Below, piece after piece: positions 15,961 through 25,843 of a stretch of DNA of 39,601 nt; the first letter of the stretch is position 1; each line of letters starts with the position of its first letter. The stretch covers positions 1 to 39,601 of the forward strand of contig JAIOPP010000018.1 in NCBI GenBank assembly GCA_021413845.1, in the 5' to 3' direction. Source of the stretch: Planctomycetia bacterium. Its GTDB lineage: Bacteria; Planctomycetota; Planctomycetia; Pirellulales; PNKZ01. The position numbers were made by a program, and so were the translations under genes. Below the pieces are notes generated by a model that searched no databases, was not told the origin of the DNA, and saw only the letters and a list, made by a program, of their open reading frames with translations.

Positions 15961-18900
15961 ATGGCGAATTCAAAACGAACTAACGATTTGGATGGAGCTT
16001 CCGGTTCCCATCCGGAGACGACCTCGTCGAAGCCGTCGCCGGTTACTGCATCGCATAAGACGGTCGAACAATGGCTGGCGGAAACGCCGGCCGATCCGCC
16101 GCGCAGCCGTGGGCTGCGCAAGCTTGGAATCGTCGGCTTCGTGTTGCTTCTCCTCCTCGGCTTCGCGCCGCAGATCATCAGCCGCACGCCCCTGTTGGGC
16201 CGGCTCATCGCGCTGGGAACGGCCGACCTCAACGGCACCGTCTCTTGCGGCAGCGCCTCGCTTAGTTGGTTCTCCACTCCGGCCGCCTCGGCCATCGGGC
16301 TCACCGACGATCAAGGGCGCACCGTCGCAACGGCCGAGGAAGTCTCGTGCGATCGTGGACTCTGGAGCTTGATCACCGCGCCGAAGCAACTCGGCCGCTT
16401 ACGAGTCGATCGCCCGCTGCTCACGCTGCTCGTCCGTGCCGACGGCACGACGAATCTCGAAGAGGTTCTCAAGAAGTTCACGGAGCCGCTCCCGCCGGGA
16501 GTTCCTTCGACGAAGGTTGCCGGAGCGATCGAAGTCGTCGACGGCAAGGCCGAGGTGCGCGAAGAAGCAACCGGTCGGAGTTGGTCGCTCGATAAACTGA
16601 ACGGCGTCGTCATTCTGCCGGACGGCGAAACGCCGCTGTCGGTCGATGTGAAGGGGACGATGATTCTTGCCGACGGCCCGCGCCCTTGGTCGTGTCGCTT
16701 GAATTGGCACGATACGGCCGAGTCCGGCAAGCCGACCGCTCCCCAAGGAGACATCGCGCTCGACGTCACCGCCTTGCCGCTGGAGCTCGTGCATACCCTC
16801 GCTAAGCGCTTTCTGCCCGGGCTCGATTACGCCGGCCTTTTCTCCGGCAAGCTCATCGGCAAGTTCGACCTCGCCGCCGAACAACCGACCGCCGAGATCG
16901 CCGGACGACTCAACGTGAGCCGGTTCGCGCTCGGCGGCGCGAAGCTGCAAGGAGATGAAGTCCGCCTCGCGCAAATCGATCTGCCGTTGAAGGCGAGCGT
17001 GGCGGAGAACCGACTGTTCGTCGAACAGTTCAGCGCGACGTGCGATCTGGCGGGCCTTCAGCTCAGCGGCTCGCTGGCCGACTACCGCCGCCTGTTCACG
17101 GCGACCGGTGCCATGCAACTGCTGAATCTTCTCGCTCAGGGAGATGGTCAACTGCAGGCCCGCGTCGACCTCGCGAAGATCGGGCAGGCGATGCCGCACG
17201 TGCTGCGAGTGCGCGACGACGTCCAAATCACCGGCGGCGAGATCGTCGTCTCGGCTGTGGCGGGCCTCGACAAGACGGGAGTCCGCCGGCGACAGATCGA
17301 CTTGAACACCTCGGGCCTCACGGCCCTCTCGAAGGGTGCGGTCGTCGCATGGCAACAACCGCTCCAAGCCACGCTTGCCATCGCCGACGGCGCGGCAGGG
17401 CCGATGATCGACAAGCTGAGTTGTCGCTCGGATTTTCTCGCCGTCGACGGGGTGAACTCGGCGAAGTCGTTCGATGTGTCGGCCCGCTATTCGCTCGCGC
17501 TGTTGATGCAGCGAGCCGAACAATTTCTCGACTTCGAAGGAGTTCAACTCGCCGGAGAAGGGACCGCTCAAGGCTCTTGGACGTACGAAGCGGCGAACCG
17601 CTTCAATCTCGCAGGCACGGCCACGATCGACGGCTTTCGTCTCCTCGCGCCCGGCTACGCTCCTTGGACCGAACGGCAACTCGTCGTCGGCGTGCAGGCC
17701 GTCGGCAGCGCGCTGGGCTTCATGGTCACGAGCATCGAACAAGCGGCCGTCGGCATTCAATCCGAGGGAGACCAACTGACGCTCCGCACGACGCAACCTT
17801 CGGTCGACTTCGCGAACCTTCAATTGGTCGTTCCGGTCTCCCTTGAAGGGCGCGGCCGACTCGATACTTGGCTGGCGCGGATTCGCCCCTTCGCAGGCCT
17901 GCCTGCAACGATGGTCGCCGAGGGACAAGCCGAACTCACGGCCGTCGGCAAGTTCCGCCCTTATAGCGATCTCGAAATCACGCAGTCGACGCTCCGCGCG
18001 CAACCGCTCCGCATCGCCGGCTACGGGCTGGCCGTGGATGAACCCAACGGCGAGCTCACGCTCGTCGGCCGCTACACACCGAAGCAGACGACCATCGCCG
18101 AAGCGAAGCTGATGAGCCCTGGCACGCAGATGACCGTGCAGAACCTGACCTACACGACGCCGACCGGCCGGCCGATGGAGCTGAAGGGAGACGTCGCGCT
18201 GAACACCGAACTCGCGCGGCTTATCGTTCCCACCGCCGCCGTGGCCGGTGCTCCCGCTGCGGCCGCGCTCCCTTGGCAATACGCTGGCCTGCTCAATGCT
18301 ACGGCCAAGCTGCAACAAACCGGCAACGTCACGGCCATGTCGTTTGAAACGATCGTCAAGGACTTCGCGGTCGGGCAGGGAGGAGTCGCGCTCTGGCGCG
18401 AGCCCCAGGTGCGCTTGCTCGGCAGCGGCATCTATGAACCGGATCGCGATCTCGCCTCGATCGAACGACTCGAGCTCGCCGCCGATGCGATCCGCTTGAT
18501 GGCGACCGGCAAACTTACTGAGCTCTCCGGAGCCTGCGTGCTCGATGGCCGTGGCGAGGCGACGTATGACCTCGCGCGGCTTACGCCGATCGCGCAGCCT
18601 TACGTCGGTCAAGGGTTCGTCATGGAAGGACGCGAGACGCAACCGTTTCAATTCGCAGGCCCGCTGGTAGACACACGCCCGCCCGGCACTGGCGCGAGCA
18701 ACGGCATCGCGTGGGACAAGATCACGGCCGCGACACGTCTTGGTTGGGATCGCATCAATCTCTACGGCGTTCCGATCGCGAAAGGAAACGTCGACGCGCG
18801 ACTCGCGCAAGGAGTCTTGCGTACGAGCATGATCGATGTGCCGATCAGCGAAGGACGCGTGCGCATCTCGCCGGCCTTGCGCGTCGGGCCCGAGCCGATG

Positions 18901-19623
18901 GAGCTGGCGATCGATCCGGGCCTCGTCATCGACCACGTTACGATTACGCCCGAGATGGCGAACGAGCGATTGAAGTTCGTCATGCCGATCATGGCCGGTG
19001 TGGCACAGGTCGGAGGTAAGTTCTCCATGCAGGTGCAAGAGTTCCGCTTGCCGCTCCACGACCCGACGGCCGGCTCGATCACCGGCAAGCTGACGGTACA
19101 CGACATCGAAGTCGGGCCGGGCTTCATCATGCAAGAGTTGGCCTCGCTCGTAAAAATTCCTTCGCAAGCGCGCCTGACGCGCGAGTCGAACGTCGATTTC
19201 AAGATGATCCAAGGCCGGCTCTATCATCAAAACCTCGAGTTCGCGTTCCCGGAAGTCACCGTTCGGACGTCGGGCTCGGTCGGCATCGCAGATCAATCTC
19301 TCTCGCTGGTCGCCGAGGTCGCGCTGCCTGCGAAGTTGCTCGGAAACCTGTCGGCGGCCGGCGGACAAGTCGTGCGCGTGCCGATCGGCGGGACGTTGTC
19401 GAAGCCGAAGCTCGACCGTCAGGCGTTCGTTCAGGCCACGGCGCAGGTCGTCGAACAAGCGGCTCAACAAGCCCTGCAAAAGACGCTCGGCCGCGGCGAG
19501 ACCGCGGCCCAAGAAGCACTCAATAAAGGGCAAAACGCGGCCGAACAAGCACTGGGACGCGGTTTGAATCGCCTCTTCGGACCAGGCGCTACGAACCCGA
19601 CGCCGGGAGCCGGCGTGCGGTAG
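15961..19623 (+). CDS. AsmA-like membrane-anchored envelope protein, long form
   Basis: A 1220-residue protein: a cytoplasmic start of about 53 residues, one membrane segment (about 54-73, LGIVGFVLLLLLGFAP), then a long beta-rich periplasmic chain of the AsmA/TamB kind. TADLNG...LSWFSTPAA (about 85-105) has its counterpart DLNGD...VGWFSPLT in the protein at 3873. The C-terminal AsmA-like part (about 1040-1150; LTVHDIEVGPGF, NVDFKMIQGRLYHQNL, GSVGIADQSLSLV) is also shared. So the short form is this architecture with most of the middle removed. The last 60 residues are an Ala/Gln-rich amphipathic helix region (QQALQKTLGRGE, KGQNAAEQALGRGL). It may take part in lipid transport or envelope upkeep. 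The antisense frame of 1084 codons is not a gene. Confidence 0.8.
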   Translation: MANSKRTNDLDGASGSHPETTSSKPSPVTASHKTVEQWLAETPADPPRSRGLRKLGIVGFVLLLLLGFAPQIISRTPLLGRLIALGTADLNGTVSCGSASLSWFSTPAASAIGLTDDQGRTVATAEEVSCDRGLWSLITAPKQLGRLRVDRPLLTLLVRADGTTNLEEVLKKFTEPLPPGVPSTKVAGAIEVVDGKAEVREEATGRSWSLDKLNGVVILPDGETPLSVDVKGTMILADGPRPWSCRLNWHDTAESGKPTAPQGDIALDVTALPLELVHTLAKRFLPGLDYAGLFSGKLIGKFDLAAEQPTAEIAGRLNVSRFALGGAKLQGDEVRLAQIDLPLKASVAENRLFVEQFSATCDLAGLQLSGSLADYRRLFTATGAMQLLNLLAQGDGQLQARVDLAKIGQAMPHVLRVRDDVQITGGEIVVSAVAGLDKTGVRRRQIDLNTSGLTALSKGAVVAWQQPLQATLAIADGAAGPMIDKLSCRSDFLAVDGVNSAKSFDVSARYSLALLMQRAEQFLDFEGVQLAGEGTAQGSWTYEAANRFNLAGTATIDGFRLLAPGYAPWTERQLVVGVQAVGSALGFMVTSIEQAAVGIQSEGDQLTLRTTQPSVDFANLQLVVPVSLEGRGRLDTWLARIRPFAGLPATMVAEGQAELTAVGKFRPYSDLEITQSTLRAQPLRIAGYGLAVDEPNGELTLVGRYTPKQTTIAEAKLMSPGTQMTVQNLTYTTPTGRPMELKGDVALNTELARLIVPTAAVAGAPAAAALPWQYAGLLNATAKLQQTGNVTAMSFETIVKDFAVGQGGVALWREPQVRLLGSGIYEPDRDLASIERLELAADAIRLMATGKLTELSGACVLDGRGEATYDLARLTPIAQPYVGQGFVMEGRETQPFQFAGPLVDTRPPGTGASNGIAWDKITAATRLGWDRINLYGVPIAKGNVDARLAQGVLRTSMIDVPISEGRVRISPALRVGPEPMELAIDPGLVIDHVTITPEMANERLKFVMPIMAGVAQVGGKFSMQVQEFRLPLHDPTAGSITGKLTVHDIEVGPGFIMQELASLVKIPSQARLTRESNVDFKMIQGRLYHQNLEFAFPEVTVRTSGSVGIADQSLSLVAEVALPAKLLGNLSAAGGQVVRVPIGGTLSKPKLDRQAFVQATAQVVEQAAQQALQKTLGRGETAAQEALNKGQNAAEQALGRGLNRLFGPGATNPTPGAGVR

Positions 19624-19706
19624 ACCACGGCTCCGTTCGCTTCCGCCGAGCAACCGATTAATTTCACTTCTTGCGCGAACGAGCCGCGCGGTACACTGGC
19701 GCGTAT

Positions 19707-20450
19707 ATGAAACTCGTCATGCTCGGCACCACCGGATACCACCCCAACGACTTGCGCCAAACGGCGTGCTATGCGTTGCCGGAAATCGGCGTGGTGCTCG
19801 ATGCGGGCACCGGCATGTATCGCTTGCGCAACTTCATCGCGACCGAAGAGCTCGACATCTTTCTCTCGCACGCGCACCTCGACCACATCGCGGGCCTGAC
19901 CTTCATGCTCGGCACGTTGTTCGACAAGAACATGCGCCGCATCACGGTACACGGCATGCCGGAAAAGATCGCCGCGGTGCGCGATCATTTGTTTCACTCG
20001 GAAATTTTTCCGGTGATGCCTGATTGCGAGTTTCGTCCCATCGCGCCGCGTACGGCGCTCGCAGGAGGCGGGACGCTGACGCATTTTCCGTTGGAGCATC
20101 CCGGCAGCTCGATCGGCTTCCGACTCGATTGGCCGGAGCGCTCGATGGCCTACGTCACCGACACGACGGCCCGAGCCGATTCACCGTATCTCGAGCGGAT
20201 TCGCGGCGTCGACTTGCTGTTGCATGAATGCTACTTCGGCGACGATACGCCGGAAGAGTTCGCCGCGCAAACCGGCCACAGCCGCACTACGCCGACGGCC
20301 GAACTAGCGCGAGCCGCGAAAGTCGGTCGCCTGGTCCTCACGCACTTGAACCCGCTGATCAGCGAAGTCGACCCGATCGGCTTGCCGACCGCGCAGAAGA
20401 TTTTTCCCAACACGATGCTCGCGGAAGATTGCCGCGAGATCGAGTTTTAG
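19707..20450 (+). CDS. MBL-fold metallo-hydrolase (RNase Z-like)
   Basis: A 247-residue metallo-beta-lactamase-fold protein. The metal motif SHAHLDH gives His55, His57, Asp59 and His60; the further ligands are probably His in FPLEHPGS, Asp in YVTDTT and His in VLTHLNP. This arrangement, with VVLDAGTG before and VDLLLHECYF later, is that of the RNase Z/phosphodiesterase branch, but the tRNase Z exosite arm is absent, so a tRNA role is not supported. There is no signal peptide once the start is taken as ATG 19707 (MKLVMLGTTG). The gene ends 73 nt before the convergent DUF1080 gene. Substrate unknown. Confidence 0.85.
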   Translation: MKLVMLGTTGYHPNDLRQTACYALPEIGVVLDAGTGMYRLRNFIATEELDIFLSHAHLDHIAGLTFMLGTLFDKNMRRITVHGMPEKIAAVRDHLFHSEIFPVMPDCEFRPIAPRTALAGGGTLTHFPLEHPGSSIGFRLDWPERSMAYVTDTTARADSPYLERIRGVDLLLHECYFGDDTPEEFAAQTGHSRTTPTAELARAAKVGRLVLTHLNPLISEVDPIGLPTAQKIFPNTMLAEDCREIEF

Positions 20451-20523
20451 AATCCGCGGTTCCGATGCCGAGGCTGCTGAGAGGCAGAGCGGTGCAAACC
20501 ACGAGTGGCGCCGAACAACCGAC

Positions 20524-22332
20524 TTAAAGCGGTTTCACGCGAATGTTCTTGTAGCGGATCGAGCCGGTTTGCGAGGCTTGCAAGCCGATGTAACCAGATC
20601 TGATCGGTGCTACTTGATCGTCGTAAGCGGCGACCTGTCGACCATCGATGTACACGGTGATCTTCGTGGCTTTCACCACGATTCGTACCTTGAACCAGTT
20701 GTTCGGTGAAGCCAGACCGGCACCGGTGAGGTAGACGACCGAGTTCTTACCGGACATCGGAAACTTATAAATGCTTCCGGTATAATTCGACGCGACCTCG
20801 ATACCATGGGCCTGTACTTCGTACCCCGTGATGTGTCCGTCGGCGCGTGGCACGGGTCCCGAGCGAAGAATGAATCCACCGTTTCCACCTACGCTGTATT
20901 GCACCTCGGCGTTCAATTCGAAATCGTCGAATGTCCGGCCGCCGAAAAAGCAATAATCGTATTTCTTACTGAAGCCCCCGTTGGAAGCGATCTCGTCGTT
21001 TTCGATCGTCCAGAGATCGAGCCGCTCCGCACGCCACTTTCGCTTCGAGGCCGCGTTCGTCAGCGACGTTCCCTCACTAGGAGCGTCGGGCATGGCAGGA
21101 CTATCGCCGATCGGAGCGGTCTCTTTCGGCAACGTGACGAGCGGAAGCGCGGTCACTTTGTCCAAGGTCAAAAAGCGTAACGGCTTTTCGACGTCGGGCT
21201 TGATCTTCCAATCGTTTTTCATCTCGGTCGACATCTCGTCGAGCGCTAGGATGATCTGAGCGTAGCCGACGAGCGATTCTTGCAGCAGCGCGCGGAACGT
21301 ATCTTTGCGCTGTTGGTCCTTCGCTTGGTCTCCTTCAATGGCGACCACATAGCTATCCGACAAGTTGCTGGCGATGTCGTCGAGACGCTTCGCCAGCAGC
21401 GCGAAGCGCCCTTCCGCCGTCGTACGATCCGTCGCATCGACGGCCAGCCGCAGAAACTCATCGCTGAGCGTTTGACGCGCCTCGGCAACGGCCGGCTTGA
21501 TCTTGCTGAACGTAGCGGCTTGGTCCTTCTGCGCTTCCTCGATGATCGAGAGCGCCAAACGCATGAAGGTCGAGGCCGCCTTGACCGTATTCGCCTGTTG
21601 TCGTGATGCGGTCGTCGCGTCGACAATCAACGGCTCGAAACGATAAAGCGGCTTCTTATCCAAGTCGTAGTGCGACACCGCGCGAAAGGCGACTTCGCAC
21701 CACAAGCCCGCTTGTTCGGCCTCGAGTCGCTGTCGTCGCTCCAAGAGCACATCGACCTTACCGCGCATTTCCGACGCCTCTTGCTCGGCGCGCGCCTTAG
21801 CACTTTCATTCGCACGGTAGATGTAGTCGAACTGCGGCGGACGCTGATGCTGCGGCACACCGGAGTTGCCGCCGATGCCGCTCCGTTCGGCGCCGGCTTG
21901 GGGATTCAGAACCGTAACCGTGTGGTACGACGTTTTCGCGTCGACCGGATGGTAGAAGAACTTCTCCGCGGTCCGACCGTAGAACTCGGACCATTTCATC
22001 GGGCCGCCTCCCTTGCGGTCCATGATTTCGTTACCGAGATCCGCCCGCTTGGCCGCACCGAGGCTCGCATTGCGCTTTCCCGTGGCATGGCCGATCGCGT
22101 TTTCGACCGCATCGAGCGAGGCTTCGAGATTTGCTAACCGAACCATGAGGAAGATAAGACGCTGATCGATCTCTTCCCAAGTTCCTTCGCCAAGCTTTTC
22201 GGCAGGCGCGATTGCGCCGGGCTTTTTTTGCGTCGGCACTGGCGCTTGTTGGCCCCAAGCGAGATCGTCGCTCCAAGCCCCACAGACGATCGTGCAAAAC
22301 GCGAACAAGATCCGCAATCGATTACGAGCCAT
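20524..22332 (-). CDS. Secreted protein with C-terminal DUF1080 domain
   Basis: A 602-residue protein with a signal peptide (about residues 1-27), a long mostly helical and coiled-coil-like middle (about 50-390; many Glu, Gln, Arg, Ala), a Pro/Thr linker and a C-terminal DUF1080 (3-keto-disaccharide hydrolase) domain from about 425. The domain is seen from LWTIENDEIASNGG, TFDDFELNAEVQY, GGFILRSG, GYEVQAHGIE, and WFKVRIVVKATKITVYIDG to the end. DUF1080 folds are jelly rolls that bind or cleave sugars and are numerous in planctomycetes. The helical middle is not part of the common architecture and I do not recognise it. It probably acts in the periplasm on carbohydrates; whether it is catalytic is unknown. 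Confidence 0.82.
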   Translation of the reverse strand: MARNRLRILFAFCTIVCGAWSDDLAWGQQAPVPTQKKPGAIAPAEKLGEGTWEEIDQRLIFLMVRLANLEASLDAVENAIGHATGKRNASLGAAKRADLGNEIMDRKGGGPMKWSEFYGRTAEKFFYHPVDAKTSYHTVTVLNPQAGAERSGIGGNSGVPQHQRPPQFDYIYRANESAKARAEQEASEMRGKVDVLLERRQRLEAEQAGLWCEVAFRAVSHYDLDKKPLYRFEPLIVDATTASRQQANTVKAASTFMRLALSIIEEAQKDQAATFSKIKPAVAEARQTLSDEFLRLAVDATDRTTAEGRFALLAKRLDDIASNLSDSYVVAIEGDQAKDQQRKDTFRALLQESLVGYAQIILALDEMSTEMKNDWKIKPDVEKPLRFLTLDKVTALPLVTLPKETAPIGDSPAMPDAPSEGTSLTNAASKRKWRAERLDLWTIENDEIASNGGFSKKYDYCFFGGRTFDDFELNAEVQYSVGGNGGFILRSGPVPRADGHITGYEVQAHGIEVASNYTGSIYKFPMSGKNSVVYLTGAGLASPNNWFKVRIVVKATKITVYIDGRQVAAYDDQVAPIRSGYIGLQASQTGSIRYKNIRVKPL

Positions 22333-22687
22333 GTTAGATCACCGCGCAAAGTTCACTGAGTGTCGGCAAGGAGAGAACGAATTCTACTCCCGCATGGGGG
22401 GAACATCCACGCTATTTCAAGTTGGTTGCCGTTGCGTGCGACTTAAAATCAAGCATCGTTCTCCGATCGTTTCCACGGCCGAATTTGCGATGACTCGTCG
22501 TCGCAACCGACCATCGACAATGCCGTGATAAACGTGCGATCGGCCGGCGCACGATGGAGTTCAAAGCGCGGATGCAGGCGCATAAAAAAAGACCGGCCGC
22601 GGGTGGGAGAACCCGCGGCCGGCCGTAGATCACGAACTTGCTTCTCGTCGCCGATATCTTACGACCGGCGACCCTTCGAACCGCTCA
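22333..22687. other. Intergenic region between the DUF1080 and DUF1501 genes
   Basis: A 355-nt stretch between two minus-strand genes. It contains the DUF1501 terminator (22584-22624) and the upstream region of the DUF1080 gene. I found no well-spaced promoter pair in it and no convincing small gene. Confidence 0.5.
22584..22624 (-). terminator. Rho-independent terminator of the DUF1501 operon
   Basis: On the minus strand a perfect 12-bp stem (arms 22611-22622 and 22593-22604, six-base loop), extended at its base, is followed by a T run, seen as A at 22584-22590 on the plus strand. It lies about 65 nt after the DUF1501 stop codon. Confidence 0.92.
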
Positions 22688-23995
22688 TTAAGAGAACAAT
22701 TCCTTGATGACCTTACCGCTGTTGGCGATCTTCATCGGGCGGTTGTTCTTGCTGGTGTAGGTGGTTTCCAGCGAGATGCCGAGGCCCTTGAGAACCGACG
22801 CCATCATGTCTTCCGACTTGATCGGGTCGACGTTGTCGGCGACGGCGGTGCCGTCTTCGTTCGTCGCACCGACGGCTTGACCACCCTTGGTACCACCACC
22901 GGCGACGATGGTCGACCAGCAGCGAGCCCAGTGGTCGCGACCGGCACGAGCGTTGATACGCGGCGTACGGCCGAAGTCACCCATCCAAATCACCGAGGTG
23001 TCTTCCAACATGCCCCGTTGAGCGAGGTCTTCGATGAGGGCGCTCATGCCTTGATCGAGAACCGGCAACAGGTTGTTCTTCAACGTGTTGTGGGTGTCGT
23101 TGTGCAAGTCCCAGCCGCCCATTTCGACTTCTACGAACGGCACACCACGTTCGACCAAGCGGCGAGCGACCAAGCAGCTACGGCTGAAGGTCGTGTTACG
23201 ACGCATCATGCCTTGGCCGGCAGCGGCCGTTCCGCCCGGAACGGTAACGCCGTAGCGTTCCTTCACGGCGTCCGGTTCGTCGTCGATTTTGAAGGCCTTC
23301 ATTTGATCGCTGGTCATGAGGGCCACGGTGCGATCGATCACCTTCTTGTGTTCGATCGGAGCATCGCCGCGGCTCGAGGAGGCGAAGCCCCCTTCGATTT
23401 GGCTGAGCATTTGGAGGCGTTGGGCCAACCGTTCCGGTTGCATGTCCATCCGCAAGTTGCGGACGTCGCCGTTCGAGTCGACGACGAACGGAGCGTAGCT
23501 GGCGCCCAAGAAGCCTGGGCCGAAGCTGCCGCCGCCGATCGAGACGAACGGAGGAATGTCGATGTTGTCGTTACCGCATTCGCGGGCCACGACGGCACCG
23601 TAGCTCGGGTGCTCGACGCTCGGGTTCGGCACATAGCCGGTATGCATGTAGTAGCGACCACGGTTGTGATCGGCTTCGCGGGTGCTCATGGAGCGAAGAA
23701 TCGCTGCATTGTGCATTTGCTTGGCCATCATCGGCATGTGTTCGCTGATCTTCACGCCGGGAGCCGACGTTTCGATCTCTTTGAACGGACCACCGGTCGG
23801 AGCGCCCGGCTTGAGGTCCCAGATGTCGATGGTTGGGGGCCCAGCATTCATGAACAACATGATGCAAGCTTTTTGCTTCTTCTGAAGTTCCTTAGCGTTG
23901 GCACGCAAGGCCCCGGTGAAGGACGCGGCAACCGGCGCGGTGAGCGCGGCTGAAGCGGCCATGTGCGACATAAAATGACGACGATTCATGGACAT
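22688..23995 (-). CDS. DUF1501 domain-containing secreted protein
   Basis: A 435-residue protein of the sulfatase-like/alkaline-phosphatase-fold DUF1501 family, abundant in planctomycetes. The N-terminus NRRHFMSHMAASAALTAP looks like a Tat-type signal. Typical stretches are CIMLFMNAGPPTIDIWDLKPG, EADHNRGRYYMHTGY, VEVEMGGWDLHNDTHN, WMGDFGRTPRIN and GRDHWARCWSTIVAGGG. The role is not established; family members nearly always follow a DUF1549/DUF1553 gene, as here, where the DUF1553 gene ends 78 nt upstream on the same strand. A strong terminator follows, so the two form one transcription unit. Confidence 0.93.
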   Translation of the reverse strand: MSMNRRHFMSHMAASAALTAPVAASFTGALRANAKELQKKQKACIMLFMNAGPPTIDIWDLKPGAPTGGPFKEIETSAPGVKISEHMPMMAKQMHNAAILRSMSTREADHNRGRYYMHTGYVPNPSVEHPSYGAVVARECGNDNIDIPPFVSIGGGSFGPGFLGASYAPFVVDSNGDVRNLRMDMQPERLAQRLQMLSQIEGGFASSSRGDAPIEHKKVIDRTVALMTSDQMKAFKIDDEPDAVKERYGVTVPGGTAAAGQGMMRRNTTFSRSCLVARRLVERGVPFVEVEMGGWDLHNDTHNTLKNNLLPVLDQGMSALIEDLAQRGMLEDTSVIWMGDFGRTPRINARAGRDHWARCWSTIVAGGGTKGGQAVGATNEDGTAVADNVDPIKSEDMMASVLKGLGISLETTYTSKNNRPMKIANSGKVIKELFS

Positions 23996-24073
23996 TCGTA
24001 ATCTCCCAAGTCTAAAAGAAACAATCGTGATCTAAATGAATTCGGACAAGTGAACGGAAACAGGCAAATCGGT

Positions 24074-25843
24074 TTAGTGGTTGAAGATGAACTCGTTGGA
24101 ATTGAGCAGAGCCCAGAACACGTCTTGCAGAACTCCGCCTGCGTTGGCTTCCCGAGCCGAAAGAGCGACGGCCGCTTCTTGGCTGGTCGGCTTGCGCGAC
24201 AACGTAGCCATGTAGAGGAAGTCGACCTTCTCCTTCAACGACATGTTGCTGGCGGTAAGCTGCGTCATGAAGTTGCTGGCGAGGGCGGTCTTCGTGAGAT
24301 CGCCGTTCATCATCATCAACACTTGCGGGATCGTACCGTTGAACGTCGTGGCTTCATCTCCTTCGTCGTTGCCGAAGGTGACGGTGAACTGACGGAGCCA
24401 AGCGTCTTTCTTGGCTTGTTGCTCTTCGGCCGAACCTTCGGAAGCGGCCTTAGTCGCGGCGAGCAACGACTCGTACAACTCTTCCGCTTGCATTTGGCGG
24501 AGGTAGAAGTGCGAGAACTTCGGCTTCTCACCCAACGAGGGATCGTCTTTCTTGTTCTTCGGCGTGCTCTTGCTCGACAGGCCGTAAGCTTCGCTCAACG
24601 TGATCCACTTGATGAGTTCTTTGATGTTGTGACCACGAGCCGTGAACTCCGAGCCCATCCGATCGAGCAGTTCCGGATGCGAGACGGGATTGTGCGGGCC
24701 CATGTCGTCGACCGGCTTCGTGAAGCCGTAGCCGAAGAAGTGGCCCCACATCCGATTGACCATCGCCTTACCGAAGTTTTCGTGCTTGACGACCAACTTG
24801 GAAAGTTCGGTCCGACGATCGACTTCGTTGACATAACCGGAGTTCTTGATCTTCGTGCCGTCGACGAACGTCGGGTAGGCGACGCGGAGCTCGCCGTTAC
24901 GAAGCTCGAAATAAATTTCGGCTTCCTTCGGGTTGCTTCCTTCGCCGGCGTAGTCTTCGTTTTCGAGGGTCACGTAGTCGATGGCGCGGCCATCGCGAGC
25001 GGTCTTCGCTTTCGTTTGACGGAAGAAAGCGTTGAGACCCCAGAATTGGTCTTGCTTCCAATCGTTGAACGGATGGTTGTGGCATTGCGTGCATTGCACT
25101 TGGATGCCGAGGAAATACTTAGCGGTCTTGGCGGTCGCTTCGGCGGCGTTCTCTTGCAACTTGTTGACGAGGAAGTTCGTCGCCCCGTTGAAGTTCGGCG
25201 AGCCCGGCTTCGTGGTTCCTTGAGCGCCGACGATTTCTTCGACGATCTTGTCCCACGGCTTGTTACGCAAGAGCGAGCCGCGGAGATAGGCGAGCATGCC
25301 GTCGCGGTTGACCATTTCGCGGTTGTTGTTGCCGGCCGGCGGACGACCTACCAACAGAATCGAATAGATCGTCGACCAGTTGCGAGCGTATTCTTCGAGA
25401 TAGCGCTCGGCGGCGGCAGCGTCTTTCGCGTTGTTGGAGTTGCTCGAGACGGTTTCGCCCATGAGCAACGAGACGAGACGCAAACGCTTTTCAGGTCCGC
25501 CCGAGCGAAGGAACGCATCGGTTTCTTCGACGGTCGGCAGTCGGCCGATGATGTCGAGATAAACACGACGGCACCATTCGGCGTCGGTAGCGGCAGCGGA
25601 AGGATTGATTCCTCCGTCTTTCCAACCGGCGCGAATTTGTTCGTTGATGAAAGTGACGATGTCTTGTTCCGTCACGGAGCTACCGGCGGCGCTACGCGGT
25701 ATGACGCGAGTCGCAGCGGCAGGCGAAGCGGCGGCCGGAGCGAGTTCCGCAGCCGTCGTGTGTTTACCGGGTTGCACGAGCGCAATGCCCGTCGCACCCA
25801 TACAGAGCAGTGCACAAGAAGAGAATTTGAACCACTTGGTCAT
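24074..25843 (-). CDS. DUF1549/DUF1553 domain-containing secreted protein
   Basis: A 589-residue protein with a signal peptide (about residues 1-35), a DUF1549 part (AEWCRRVYLDIIGRLPTVEE about 85-104; RNKPWDKIVEEIVGAQG) and a DUF1553 part from about 345 (KAMVNRMWGHFFGYGF, HPELLDRMGSEF, SEAYGLSS). A heme-type CxxCH motif, CTQCH, lies at residues 251-255 (VQCTQCHNHPFNDWKQ); this is normal in the family and suggests a c-type heme and an electron-transfer role. The start is taken as ATG 25843 because it places the signal peptide at the N-terminus; an ATG at 25873 would add ten residues. It is the first gene of the two-gene unit with DUF1501. Confidence 0.92.
   Translation of the reverse strand: MTKWFKFSSCALLCMGATGIALVQPGKHTTAAELAPAAASPAAATRVIPRSAAGSSVTEQDIVTFINEQIRAGWKDGGINPSAAATDAEWCRRVYLDIIGRLPTVEETDAFLRSGGPEKRLRLVSLLMGETVSSNSNNAKDAAAAERYLEEYARNWSTIYSILLVGRPPAGNNNREMVNRDGMLAYLRGSLLRNKPWDKIVEEIVGAQGTTKPGSPNFNGATNFLVNKLQENAAEATAKTAKYFLGIQVQCTQCHNHPFNDWKQDQFWGLNAFFRQTKAKTARDGRAIDYVTLENEDYAGEGSNPKEAEIYFELRNGELRVAYPTFVDGTKIKNSGYVNEVDRRTELSKLVVKHENFGKAMVNRMWGHFFGYGFTKPVDDMGPHNPVSHPELLDRMGSEFTARGHNIKELIKWITLSEAYGLSSKSTPKNKKDDPSLGEKPKFSHFYLRQMQAEELYESLLAATKAASEGSAEEQQAKKDAWLRQFTVTFGNDEGDEATTFNGTIPQVLMMMNGDLTKTALASNFMTQLTASNMSLKEKVDFLYMATLSRKPTSQEAAVALSAREANAGGVLQDVFWALLNSNEFIFNH

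Noticed and set aside
16399-19653. Minus-strand open frame of 1084 codons opposite the long AsmA-like gene
   Set aside because: Arg/His/Asp-rich translation without any family motif; it mirrors the codon bias of the plus-strand gene, which has a clear fold and membrane segment.
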